From Amblyornis subalaris (lineage: Eukaryota > Chordata > Aves > Passeriformes > Ptilonorhynchidae): a DNA stretch of 64,000 bases. Of the stretch, positions 37,654-54,819 are shown piece by piece; positions within the stretch are counted from its first letter, which is position 1; each line of letters opens with the position of its first letter. The stretch is taken from NCBI GenBank assembly GCA_018881555.1, contig JACAXG010000028.1:1398006-1462005 (forward strand). The letters run 5' to 3'. The position numbers were made by a program, and so were the translations under genes. The notes beneath the pieces were generated by a model. It was not told the DNA's origin. It saw nothing but the letters and a program-made list of their open reading frames with translations, and made no database searches.

Positions 37654-39374
37654 CTACTCGGCCTCCTTTTCTTGTGCTGCTTTCCTCTCCTCCATCATCC
37701 TGTGCTTCTGCTTCATCAGGCATGTCCGTGCATTTCCATGGACACCCAGATCCCCGTCTAAAAAAGAAAGGAAATGTCTGAGCAGTGCCTCCCATAAGCC
37801 TGTGTTCCATGTGAAGTGTGGGACGTGGTTTGAGACCCCCTTTCCTTGGGTTTAGGACCTTTTCCCTGTGTGCTGGTGCTGTACTCACATCTGTCCTGGT
37901 AGGCCTTGGTGACCTGTGCCAGCAGCTGCATCTCCTTGGCACAGTTCTGGAACTGGTTGGGTCCTTCCCTCTGCTTGCACGCGCCCAGCCTTTCCCGGAC
38001 TATCTCCACGATTTCCTGATCAACCATCCTGTGGGAAAGATGGTGATGAATCCAACAGCAGCCAAGGGATGACAAAAAAGCCTGAAACAAGGGGTGAGGA
38101 TACCCTGTGGAATGTCAGCTCTGGGGTTTTCAGGATCCTGGTCCCTAATGCCACCCTGCCCAGGTCTGCTGCAGGGACAGCAGGACATTGATGTGTAATG
38201 GGGTGGGCTGGAGGTGCTGCCCCAGCACCCCAATGTCCACCAAAATGCTACAGGTCCCATGGCTGAGTGCCCAGAGCTGTGTGCTCTGCTGTGACCTCAC
38301 GCAGTGACAGTCCAGGGACAGCCCTACCTGTCCCTCCTCCACTGAGCCTCAGCCTCGTAGTAGCACAGGTAGTCGCCCTCCATGCACTCGCTCAGGTCGG
38401 GCACACGGCGGAACTTCTGGTGGTAGTAGTAGAACTTGTTCTTGGCCTGCTGCCGCTCGATCCACTCTGCAGGGACAGCACAGTCACACACCTCAGCCCC
38501 CAGTTCCGAGGGGCAGCACAGCTCCAGTGCTGGCACTGCCTGGTGCCACCTTCCCAGGCAGCAGCAGCGGGGCCATGTCTGTGTCCAGCTCGTGCCCACC
38601 CATGGGTCTGTCCCTCTGTGCCATGTCCCATGCCCATGCCTGTCCTGTCCATACTGTGGTCTATCAGTGTCTGTGCTGTGTTACTGCCTGTGTCCCATGT
38701 CCCTCACCTCTCCCAGTGTCCATGCTGCATCCCATGTCCTGGTGTCCCTATATCTGTTCCGGTGTCCATGCTGTGTCCCATGTCCCTGTCCCACTATTGA
38801 TACTGTGTTGTCTGTCCTTTGTCCCTGTGTACCAAGGTCCATGGTGTATCCCATGTGCCTGTATCCATGCTGTATTCCTGTCTTTCCCACGTCCCCGTCT
38901 CCATCCGGTCTTCCATGTCCCCGTGTCCATGCTGTGTCTCATGTCCCTGCGTCTGTCCCACTGTCCATGCTGTGTTCTTGTCTATGTCCCATGTCCCTGT
39001 GTCCCAGTGTCCTGTCCCTCTGCCCATGCTCTTACTGTCAGCGTCAGTGTCCCTACGCCCTTGCATGACCTCTCTGCCTGTCCCGGTGCTCGTGTCCTCA
39101 CGCCTTTGTCCCGTGCCCTGCTATGCCCCTCCCGGTGTCCCCGTCCCCATGTCGCTGTCCAACCTCCCCCGGCAGNGGGGGNGGNGGGGGGGGGGGGGGG
39201 GGGGGGGNGTCTCGCCCCGCCGGTACCTCGGACGNNGGNNNCNGGAGCGTCGATGANNNNGNNGANNGNNNNNNGGNNNNAGNNGANNNGGNNGNNCNCC
39301 GACGTGGTCCTCTCGGAGACGGGGGTGCGGGTCGGCGGCACCTTGTACGCCTCCCAGTCCCGGTCCTCCGGCAT
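37654..39374 (-). CDS. NDUFB10: Complex I subunit NDUFB10 (PDSW)
   Basis: NDUFB10 is an accessory subunit of the membrane arm of mitochondrial complex I, on the intermembrane-space side. Exons 39227-39374, 38328-38466, 37889-38028 and 37654-37757 join in phase to 176 aa (human 172). Exon 1 gives [20 protein letters not shown], then an unresolved patch, then VR before the exon 2 sequence [20 protein letters not shown]. Cysteines 77 and 84 (CX6C) and 113 and 125 (CX11C) match the paired human cysteines oxidised by the MIA40 import pathway, for which GFER in this window is the terminal oxidase. The C-terminus is basic and charged ([19 protein letters not shown]). Intron 1 is short and filled with a degenerate minisatellite. 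The first-exon sequence is incomplete, so about 20 residues are unknown. Confidence 0.94.
38590..39080. repeat. Degenerate CCATGTCCCTGTGTC minisatellite
   Basis: Phrases 'cccatgtccctgtgtc' and 'gtccatgctgtgtc' recur with irregular spacing of 30-60 bp through NDUFB10 intron 1. Confidence 0.75.
39174..39300. other. Unresolved N and poly-G patch
   Basis: A G-run of more than 30 bases with interspersed N in intron 1, then a mix of N and G inside NDUFB10 exon 1. The readable ends keep the correct reading phase (exon 1 totals 148 bases), so the true length may be close to what is shown. Confidence 0.9.
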
Positions 39375-39415
39375 CGCGGCGGCGGCGGCGGCGGCGGCAG
39401 CGGCAGCGGCGGGGG

Positions 39416-39501
39416 AAGATGGCGGCGACCCCTAAGGGGGCGGGAACGCCGGAGTATGGCGGCGACACCTTGAGGGCGCGGGAGCGCGGAAAGATGGCGG
39501 C
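39416..39501 (-). promoter_or_regulatory. NDUFB10: NDUFB10 promoter with three ATGGCGGC boxes
   Basis: ATGGCGGC cores at 39419, 39456 and 39494 on the plus strand lie 45-125 bp upstream of the NDUFB10 ATG, spaced about 37 bp, with GC-rich spacers of similar sequence. This core is the YY1 site common in mitochondrial and ribosomal gene promoters. YY1 binding is an inference. Confidence 0.55.
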
Positions 39502-39589
39502 GGCCCCAGAGCACGCCGGGACTTGTAGTCCATGTGTCCCTCCTTCGTGAGGGGGTCCCAGACTCCCGGGATGGGTCGGGCTGGAAGGG

Positions 39590-40105
39590 CTCACAGTGTG
39601 TCCCGTCTGTCCCATCTCCCTGCTCGGCAGGGTCATCCCAGAGCGCACGGCACAGGATTGTGTCCAGACGGGTCTGGAATATCTCCAGTGGGGAGACTCC
39701 ACAGCCTCTTTGGGATCTGTTCAGGGCTCGGGCACTGCCCAGGGAAGAAGTTCTTCCTCATGTTCAGGTGGAACTTCCTGGGCATCAGTTCCTGCCCGTT
39801 CCTCTGGGGCCATTGCTGGGCCCCCAGAGCAGAGCCTGGGCCCTGCTCGGAGCCCTCCCTGCCCACAGGGACACCCAGGGATGAGGGCCCCTCTCAGCTG
39901 GGGCTCCTCTCCAGGCTGAACAGCCCCAGCTCCCTCAGCCTTTCCTCATAAGGAAGATGTTCCAATCCCTTAAGCATCTCAACAGCCTCCCCTGGACCTG
40001 CTCCAGGAGCTCCATGTCCCTCCTGTCCTGAGGAGCCCAGACGTGGACACAGCACTCCAGATGTGCCTCACTGGGCTCAGCAGAGGGGCAGGATCACTCC
40101 CTGCT
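39590..40105 (-). repeat. CR1 LINE fragment (longer)
   Basis: About 515 bp. Key phrases are 'aggctgaacagccccagctc', 'tcagcctttcctcataagga' and 'tccaggagctccatgtccct', CR1 sequence upstream of the 3' tail, in reverse orientation. Confidence 0.85.
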
Positions 40106-40109
40106 GAGT

Positions 40110-40364
40110 GCATATTTCCCACTGCCAGAGGGCAGGGTTAAATGCGATATCTGGGACAAATCCTTCCCTCCAGGGTGGTGAAGCCCTGGCACAGGTTGCC
40201 CAGAGAAGCTGTGGCTGCCCCATCCCTGGCAGTGTCCAAGGCCAGGTTGGATGGCGCTTGGAGCAACCTGGGATAGTGGAAGGTGTCCCTGTCCATGGCA
40301 AGGGGTGGAACTGAATGCTTTTCAAGGTCCCTTTCAACCCCAAACCGTTCTGTCATTCCAAGAT
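40110..40364 (+). repeat. CR1 LINE 3' end
   Basis: Starts with 'actgccagagggcagggtta' and ends 'ccgttctgtcattcc'. It abuts the minus-strand CR1 piece at 39590-40105. Confidence 0.88.
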
Positions 40365-41747
40365 CTATAGTCTGAATCTCTTTTCCAGTCAGAATCACAA
40401 AGCCTTTTTGCCCGGGCTGATGGAGAGCTTTTCAGTCTGTGCGGGGGGTACCTGGTGCAGGTGTTCACAGCTCTGGGTATGTGGCACCTGTTTGGAAACT
40501 GCCCTAATTCCTGCCATTCACGTTGGAGTTGTTCAGGAGAGAGAAGCGTAAACTGAGCCAGCAGCAATTGACCTTTATCACACCACAACTGTCGTGTCCA
40601 ACCTGCCAGCAACGAAATGAATATCGCAGCGGGTGAAGCGAGCGGCTAAATTTGTGTCTTCAGACCCATAACCATCTTAAGTATTAATCTGGGGAGGCAC
40701 TTCCTGACAGCCTCTCTCTGCTGCTGCCCCAGGCTGAAGACGTCCCATGGTTGGTACAGCTCTGCTGGAGTCGCTTGTGTGCGGAGGGTCAGCGAGCAGG
40801 GCTGGGTTATGCTCATGGTAGTGCCGCTGGAATGGGGTCAAAATCCTCAGAGTTCCACTCAGCCTGGAAAATGAGCTTGGTGGAAAGCACAGCTGAGTGC
40901 TGGGACTGATCTGAGCCAGGAGGGAGCTGCAGTGGGTGCAGGACTAACCCTTCGCTGCTTGTGATTGAGGTTTATATATTTATCTCTTCTCATTTGGCTT
41001 TCAGGGTGCCTTTAGAACCTGTGCATGTTCCTGTTACCCATTCCTTTGGGCATCCTTTCCTGTGCTTTTCTGATCCTTGNCTGTGCTTGTTTTGTGCCAC
41101 TTGCCTTGATGACACGAAGCCCAGGAATTCCAAGCAGGCCCTTTTGGTGCTGCAGGATACAAAATAAGTTGTTATAATTAAAGGCACAGAAGGACAAATC
41201 TAGTAAAAAACGTATTTCTCCTTCAAAGATCTTGAGCAGAAGCCAAAGCAGGGAGATCGTGTTTTTTGTTTAAGTGGCATCATTTGTCCAAAAACTTAGT
41301 TAATTCACACTGGCAGAGAGTAGGTTTAGATTGGATATTGGGAAGAAATTCCTCCCTGTGAGGATGGGGAGGCCCTGGCACAGGGCGTCCAGAGAAGCTG
41401 TGGCTGCCCCATCCCTGGAAGTGTCCAAGGCCAGGTTGGACAGGGCTTGGAGCAACCTGGGATAGTGGAAGGTGTCCCTGCCCATGACAGGAGGTGGAAT
41501 GAGATGGGTTTTAAGCTCCCTTCCAACCAAAGCATTCCAAGAGTCTGTGATTCTATGACATTTTTCCATGTACATGACGGAAGCTTGAACAAAATCCCAC
41601 CCTGTTATGAATCAAGGAAAGCCCAGAATCTCTCTGGCATTCCCATGTAAAAGGGAGGATTTCTTGTTGTGCTTTTTGTTGTTTTCCCCATTGTCCTGTT
41701 TCCCAGGAGCTGAGAGTGAGTCCAACCTTTGCTATTCCTCTCCACAG
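40365..41747. other. RPL3L: RPL3L upstream region and probable intron 1
   Basis: RPL3-family genes have a first exon that ends directly after the ATG, so the start codon must lie in this stretch. The best candidate is an ATG at 40815-40817 followed by GTAGTG as donor. An ATG followed by GTTGGT at 40749 is a weaker option. The region also holds a CR1 piece at 41304-41561. I could not fix the TSS. Confidence 0.4.
41304..41561 (+). repeat. CR1 LINE 3' end
   Basis: Begins 'cactggcagagagtaggttt' and ends 'gtgattctatgacat'. Confidence 0.9.
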
Positions 41748-48898
<7,151 letters not shown>

Positions 48899-48934
48899 GG
48901 ATGGAGATCCAAGGCTGCCTGACTGGACACTTCC

Positions 48935-48940
48935 AATAAA
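48935..48940 (+). terminator. RPL3L: RPL3L polyadenylation signal
   Basis: AATAAA 36 bases after the stop codon. Confidence 0.9.
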
Positions 48941-48959
48941 GGGGCTCCAAGCCATGCCT

Positions 48960-49450
48960 GCTCCCTGTCTTCCTTCTGGAGGGGTGTCTTGCCAGTTTTA
49001 GGGCTCCTCAGCAGGTGGAGATGGGAAAAGTGGCATTTGGGATTGGCCCATACAGACAGGGACTAACTGGGACAGCCAAGTGTCTGTTCCATCCTCTGGA
49101 TCATCCCTTTTCTTTTGCTCAGTGAATTTTTTCCCACTCAGTCAAACCACCACAGATTCCCCTTCCTCTCATCCAGCAGAAAGCAGAGCATGTGCCGGCA
49201 CTTCTGCCCCAGTTTCCACTGGGAATACTGGGAATACAGAGCCTCCCCATGACCTGCCTCTGCCCAGGTTCCCTGACTCTCTCCTCTGGCTGCCTCTCCC
49301 ACACACCCCCAGGCACTGCTTCTGCTGAGCTGAAGGTACAACCTGTGGACTTCTCCCTGCTCAAAGCCCCCCCAGTCCCAGCTGGAATCCTCAGCAGACG
49401 TGGGAATTCTTGTACAACAAGAGGGCTGCTAGGCAGGGCTGGGCAGCGAT
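48960..49450. other. RPL3L / TEX2-like intergenic spacer
   Basis: About 490 bp between two convergent polyadenylation signals. No coding sequence or repeat was recognised. Confidence 0.6.
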
Positions 49451-49453
49451 GGA

Positions 49454-49459
49454 TTTATT
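49454..49459 (-). terminator. TEX2-like polyadenylation signal
   Basis: AATAAA on the minus strand about 430 bp after the TEX2-like stop codon. Confidence 0.75.
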
Positions 49460-49888
49460 CAGTTGGGACTCCTTTCCCACCCATGCTTTCCTTGCAGCCC
49501 AGCTGCCTGCGGGGAGGGTGGGATCCCTCGGAGCTGGGATTTGTGGATCAGGGACGATCCCAACTCCTTCGGTGCAGAACCGGCCTGGGTGTCCTGCACC
49601 CTCTTTGGGAAGCAGACAGTGGGAAGCCCAGCCCTCCACTGTCCAGACCTGCCTGCTTGACCAGGAGTCCTGGGAATGTGGGCATGAAATTCCTGGGTGT
49701 CCAGCAGCCTGGCTGTGCCCTGAACGTGTGCTTGCAGGATTTGAGGAGGAGGCTCATCTGCGGAAGCAGAGGATGAGGATGAATCCAGGCACAGCCCTGG
49801 ATGCAGTCAGTGGCCAGGCCCTGGCTGTCCCCGTGGCCCAGCGAGGTCCCTGAGCTCCGGGCAGTGTCCCTGCCCCTGGGGCTGTGCT

Positions 49889-52800
49889 TCAGAGCCTCCT
49901 GTCCCCCTTGGCTGGCGGCTCCTGGGGCAGTCCCGTGCTGGGTGGCCACGGATCCAGGCCGGAGCGCATGATGGGAATGATGAGATCGTCCATGTTGGGC
50001 ATCACCAAAATTTTCTGAAAAGAGCAATGCAGAATAACAAGTCAGTGGGTTTGAACACCACGGGAACGCTGCCTGGAGGTGGCTTGGCAGGAGCCACGCT
50101 CTGGTCAGAGACTGTGGACTGGAGGTCCTGGGCTCCCACTCCCGCAGCAGCAGCCCCAGGGGGGTCCCAGCTCTGGATATCAGGGTGGGGACAGGCAGGA
50201 ACAGCTTTTCTCTGCCCTGCCCACCTCTACGGCTTCAGGGGTGCTCACAGCAGGGCAGGCACCAGCACTTTGAAGCCATCCAAATGGGTGGCTTTTTGGG
50301 GGGCCCTAAATATCTGTGGGGACATTTCTGCTCTTTGACCAGAGGTGAGAGGCTGAAACAAACCCTTGGGAAGGTAAATCTCCCAAACATCCCAAACCAG
50401 AGCGGATGGGTGGATTCAGCCTTCTGGGGGGTGTCTGCCTGCGACTGCCTGACACCCCAAATCCTCCCTGCTTGAGGCAGGGCTGCAAATGATGGGAGGA
50501 AATCCCTTTTCCTCAAGCCCTGGAACTTGTTCTTTGGGTTCTGCGTCTTCACTGTTCCAAGCTGGCCAGACCAGACCAGATTCTGCTTTTTACACAAACA
50601 ACTGGCCAAAACTGAGGTTGATTCTCCCCAGTGGCAGCAATGCCAAGCCTCAGCAGGGTTTGCTGAGCTCTGTAACAGCCCAGGCACCTGAAATTCGTGC
50701 TGCAGCTTCTTCTCAATCCACTCGGTGACGTGCAGGAACGTCACCTCCCGCTCGCCCAGCTTCGGGCGCACCTTCAGCTCCAGCTGTGGAGGCACTCGGA
50801 AGCTGTACCTGGGAGGGGAAGGGAAAGAGGCAGGAAATCATCACATCCCAAAGATGTGGCACAGCCCTTGTGGCCCCACCGCTGGGTTTTAGGGAGGAGG
50901 TGGCAGCTCGGGGTCCCCAGGTCCTGTCTTGGCCTGGGTGGAGGCTCAGAGAAATGAGCCTGCTGTCTGTGAGCCCCTCTGGGGAACAGCCCTGGGTTGC
51001 TGGTGCCCCAGATGAGCCCGAAGCCCTGGAATCGGCTCCTTGGAGCTGCAGGGAGCAAGGGGAGCTGGAAGGAGGATGAGCACAGGGAGGGAAGGAGAGC
51101 TGGTACCAGACACGGTCAGTCGGTGGCGGGGGGATGTTCACGGCCAGGGTCCCCGCCAGCTCCTGCACCTCCACCGTCAGCAGCAGGGGCGTGTTGGAAA
51201 CCTCCTCCATCTTCTTCTTGATGAACTCGTTCTCCGTGGCCTTCTGGAAGTACTTGGACTTGGCGATCTTATCCACGAAGCGCAGGATCTTCCGGCTCGT
51301 GCTGTTGCCGCTGACGTGGCTAGAGCGAGGGGGACCCCAGCTCAGCCCTGCTGGGTTTTGGGGTCCCCCAGCCCTCTGCCACGGCACCCCACAGGGACAG
51401 AGCCCCCTCTGAAGGGCTGTCACGATGTGCTGCGTGTGCCCTGCCGGGGACACCGTCCCCAGGCCCCCGTGCCGGCCGTGGCACCGTGCGTCCCCAGCAG
51501 CTCCCCGTGCCCCCACAGCACAGAGCCCCAGCACCCCCTTACCCCTCGGTGCCAGGCGGGGGGACCCGCTCCCCCGGGGCTCCCGCAGGCTCTGCAGCGG
51601 TCATGTCCTCCTCGTCGGAGGAGCCAGCGCTGGACGACTCGGCGTCGCTGTCCGCCAGCAGGATCAGCCGTGGCCTGGCCCTGCGAGCCCCAGGAGATCA
51701 GGGGGTGCTCTGGGGACAGCGGCCTCACCTCCCTCGGGCAGGAGAAGCAGGAGGAACCCATCCATGGGCAGATTCCTTACCCCTCTCCGCCTGCCTCTGC
51801 GGGGCCGCTCTCCTCCGCAGAGCTCTCCTTCCCCAGCTTGCTGAGGTTCATCTTCGTCTCCAGCGTCATCTGCAACGAGCCGCTGTAGGTGACCTCCATG
51901 TCCACCCAGAGCCCTGCCGGGGAGAGGGACAGGGTGAGGCCAGGTCAGCACCACAGGGGACAGAGCTGCCAAAACCTCCCAGCTTCGGGGACCGGGCACC
52001 TCGGTAAAGCTGCCGTGGAGTCAGCCCTGGGGTCCCTGTCCCTCTGTGGGGCTCTTACCTCGCTCATTGATGGTGGGGTTGGAGGCACTGAGCACCGAGG
52101 GGATGGATGTGCCCATGTCCAGCTCCGTCAGGGTGAGCTCGTTCATGAAGTACGGGAGCTGATGGAGGGAAACCCCGCGGGGACGGTCACCGCAGCCTGG
52201 CACCGCCGTGGGGGCTCAGGGACAGGGCTCCCCGAGGGCTCTGACGCTCCTGCCTCTCACCTTGATCTTGCTCAGCTTCTTCTGGATCTTGTTGGACACC
52301 TGCTCAGCCCAGTACTGCTCCCGGAGGAAGTCCCAGAAGATGCGTCCCACCAGCGCGTTCATCCAGGCCATGCCCGCCGTGTCCTCACCGAGCTGCGGGG
52401 GGACAGCAGCCACCAGCCCCTGCAGCGAGGTGGCCCCGTGAGCAGTGGGACCTGCTGCCCTGGTGCTCCCCTGCCCCAGGCTGCTCACACCGTGGTGACA
52501 GGAGGGAGGAGATGAACCAGACTGGAAGTGGCTCCCTGCGGGGTCCGTCAGCCTCTGCTGAGCGCTCGAGTCCCGCTCCCAGGGCTGGGTTTGTCCCACT
52601 CACCTTTGTGGGCGTGGGGCTGCCCAGGGCTCCGTGAGAGGGGCTCCGGTCCGGGCTGGGTGCCCCCTGTGCTGGCACGAATCGGGCCATGTAGGTGCTG
52701 TAATCCAGGTAAATCTCCTCAGTGCTTCCTGACAAATCCTTGGTGGGATCTGCGGACGGGATGTCCTCGGCGCTCCCCGCGCTGCTGCTGCCGCTGCTCT

Positions 52801-54808
52801 GCGGAGCTGATCCCACACCTGGGGACGTGGAGTCACAGAATCATTGAGGCTGGAAAATCCCTCTAATGTCATCAATCCAACCATTCCCCCAGCACTGCCA
52901 AGGCCACCACTAACCCATGTCCCCAAGTGCCACATCCACAGTGTTTTCAACTCCCTCCAGGGATGGGGACTCCACCCTTGTCCTGGGCAGCTGTGCCAGG
53001 GCTGGGCAACTCCTTCAGTGAAAGAATTTTTCCTAACATCCAATCTGTTGGGTCGGGATGGTGTCAGGAGTGACATGATGCCCATCCACGATCCCAGTGA
53101 CATGCCACCCACCCTGTGCTGGCGAGAGGGACCCTCTTGGCTACGGTTTGGGCTCCTTCATGTCCCTCCATGCTCGTTGCTCCCCACCAAGGGATTGTGT
53201 GCCTGGATCAGTCCTGGCACAGAGCAGGGGCCACGGTGGCTGCTCCTCACCTGCCCTGGTGTCACCGTGGCTGCTGGGTGTCCCACGGGAGGCTTGCACG
53301 AGGTGCTGGTACCACTCCTCCTTCTCCCGCCCCGTCCGCCCGAACAGGTACAGGCACCTCTCCCTGCAGTCCCCCGGGATGTCCTGCCCGGACACTGGCA
53401 CCTTCTTTGTCCCCTCCTCCCCCTGCAGCTCCGTGTCCTGCTCCTCGCTGCTCCTGCCCTCTCCCTCCGCCGGCTCGGGGAGGAGGACGCAGATGGGATA
53501 CTTCTTGTTCCACGTCCGCTTTCGGGCCAGGCTGGGGGGGCACAGGAAGACCTGCAGCACCGAGAGCGAGGTGAGGCGGGGCCAGGCGTGGGGGGGTCCC
53601 CGTGGGAGGCTCCTGGGGACCTCCGGGCTCACCTTGGCGTCCGTCAGGTCGTAGCAGCGGTGGCTGACGAAGACGGCGTCCAGGATTTCCTCCTCGAAGG
53701 TGGCTCGGCGCGGGATGTTGCTCTTGGGGTAGGACAGCTTGAGGGTGGCCCCGTCCAGCACGGCGAGCACCGAGTGCGTGAGCGACGGGTGGAAAAGCTC
53801 GGGGTCGTACGCGTGCAGCTGGTTCATCCAGCCCTGGGAAAGGGGGAAGAGGGAGCTCACCCACCATGGACACCTCCAACCCCGCGATCCCCTCCCGCCC
53901 CCCATCGCGGACCACCCCTCTCCTACCTGGAGGTGGAGGCTTTCCCGCGGCTCCCCCGGGAGCAGCTTGGGGCGCAGGCGGCCCCACGGTCCCCGGGCGG
54001 CCGGGGGAGCCCTGGGGGCGAGGAGGAGGACGGCGAGGAAGCCGAGCAGCAGCCCGCAGAGCAGCCCCACGCAGAGCCCGGCGGCGTAGGGCGGCAGCGG
54101 CAGCACCAGGTACCCGTAGGCGAGGAGGGCGACGGAGGCGAGGGCTCTGCCCGGCACGGTGCCCCCGGGCCGCGCCGCCGGCGGCTCCTCGGGCGGTGGC
54201 GGCGGCGGGTCGGCGTCTCTCTGCGCCACCTCCACCACCTGGATCACGTCCCCGTAGGAGCAGATCTCGTAGCGGCAGTTCAGCGTGGGCTCCCAGGGCG
54301 TCCAGTCCCGCACCCGGCGGCCCCCGGCGCCGCGGCTGCCCCCGGGGCTGCCCCCCGGCTCCTTGGCGCGGGCCGCGGGGCTGCCGTCCTCGGCCATGAG
54401 GCGGCTGAGGCGGCTCAGGGGCTCCTGCACGGCCTCCGAGAGCCGCCTCCTCGTGTCCTCCAGCCTGGCGTCGCGCAGCCGGAGCAGCGCGGCTCTGCTC
54501 TCCGACGGGGACACGCTGGGCGACGGCGGAGCCGTGCGCGACTTGGCCGGGCTCAGCCGNGGCTGGGGCGCCCGCGGGAGGTCGGCCAGGAGCATCCCCC
54601 CGGGCTGGGGCGAGGGGGGACGCTTTGTGTCCCCTTCCGCGCCGGCAAGGAGCCCAAAGCCGTCCCGGCCGCCGCCGCCGTCCTCCCTGGTGCCGGCGGG
54701 ATGGGGCGTCGGTCCCTCGGTGTCCCCGCGCCGAGGTGAGCCCGGGGACGGTGCCAGGGCCGGGGAGGCGTCTGCTGCCACCGCAGCCTGGTCTGCCATC
54801 GCTCGCAT
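49889..54808 (-). CDS. TEX2-like SMP-domain lipid transfer protein
   Basis: A paralog or relative of TEX2, an ER-anchored protein with an SMP lipid-transfer domain that acts at membrane contact sites. Eleven coding exons, 53927-54808, 53633-53833, 53251-53551, 52604-52818, 52261-52392, 52059-52158, 51781-51913, 51543-51680, 51107-51319, 50688-50808 and 49889-50014, join in phase to 853 aa (human TEX2 is about 1127). Residues 222-263 are strongly hydrophobic, likely a membrane hairpin (YGYLVLPLPPY). A PH-like region spans about 296-455. The SMP domain spans about 534-830 (AWMNALVGRIFWDFLREQYW, RKILRFVDKIAKSKYFQKAT, TFLHVTEWIEKKLQ, VMPNMDDLIIPIM). The start could be 54808 or the ATG at 54799. 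A CAG acceptor ends at 54820, so an upstream non-coding exon is likely. The exon 9 donor (GTACCA) is weak. One unresolved base is in exon 1. Confidence 0.9.
52834..53060 (-). repeat. CR1 LINE 3' end
   Basis: Starts 'tcacagaatcattgaggctg', then 'ccccaagtgccacatccaca', ending near 'aatttttcctaacatccaat'. It lies in a TEX2-like intron. Confidence 0.9.
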
Positions 54809-54819
54809 CGCCGACGGCG

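Noticed and set aside
38527..39435. 302-codon plus-strand open frame
   Set aside because: It is made of the minisatellite and poly-G/N patch of NDUFB10 intron 1 and exon 1 read antisense.
39590..40364. Adjacent opposite CR1 pieces as a palindrome
   Set aside because: The two pieces come mostly from different parts of the element, so no long inverted pairing is evident.
52844..54739. 631-codon plus-strand open frame opposite the TEX2-like gene
   Set aside because: It is the antisense shadow of GC-rich TEX2-like exons 1-3 and crosses introns and a CR1 piece.
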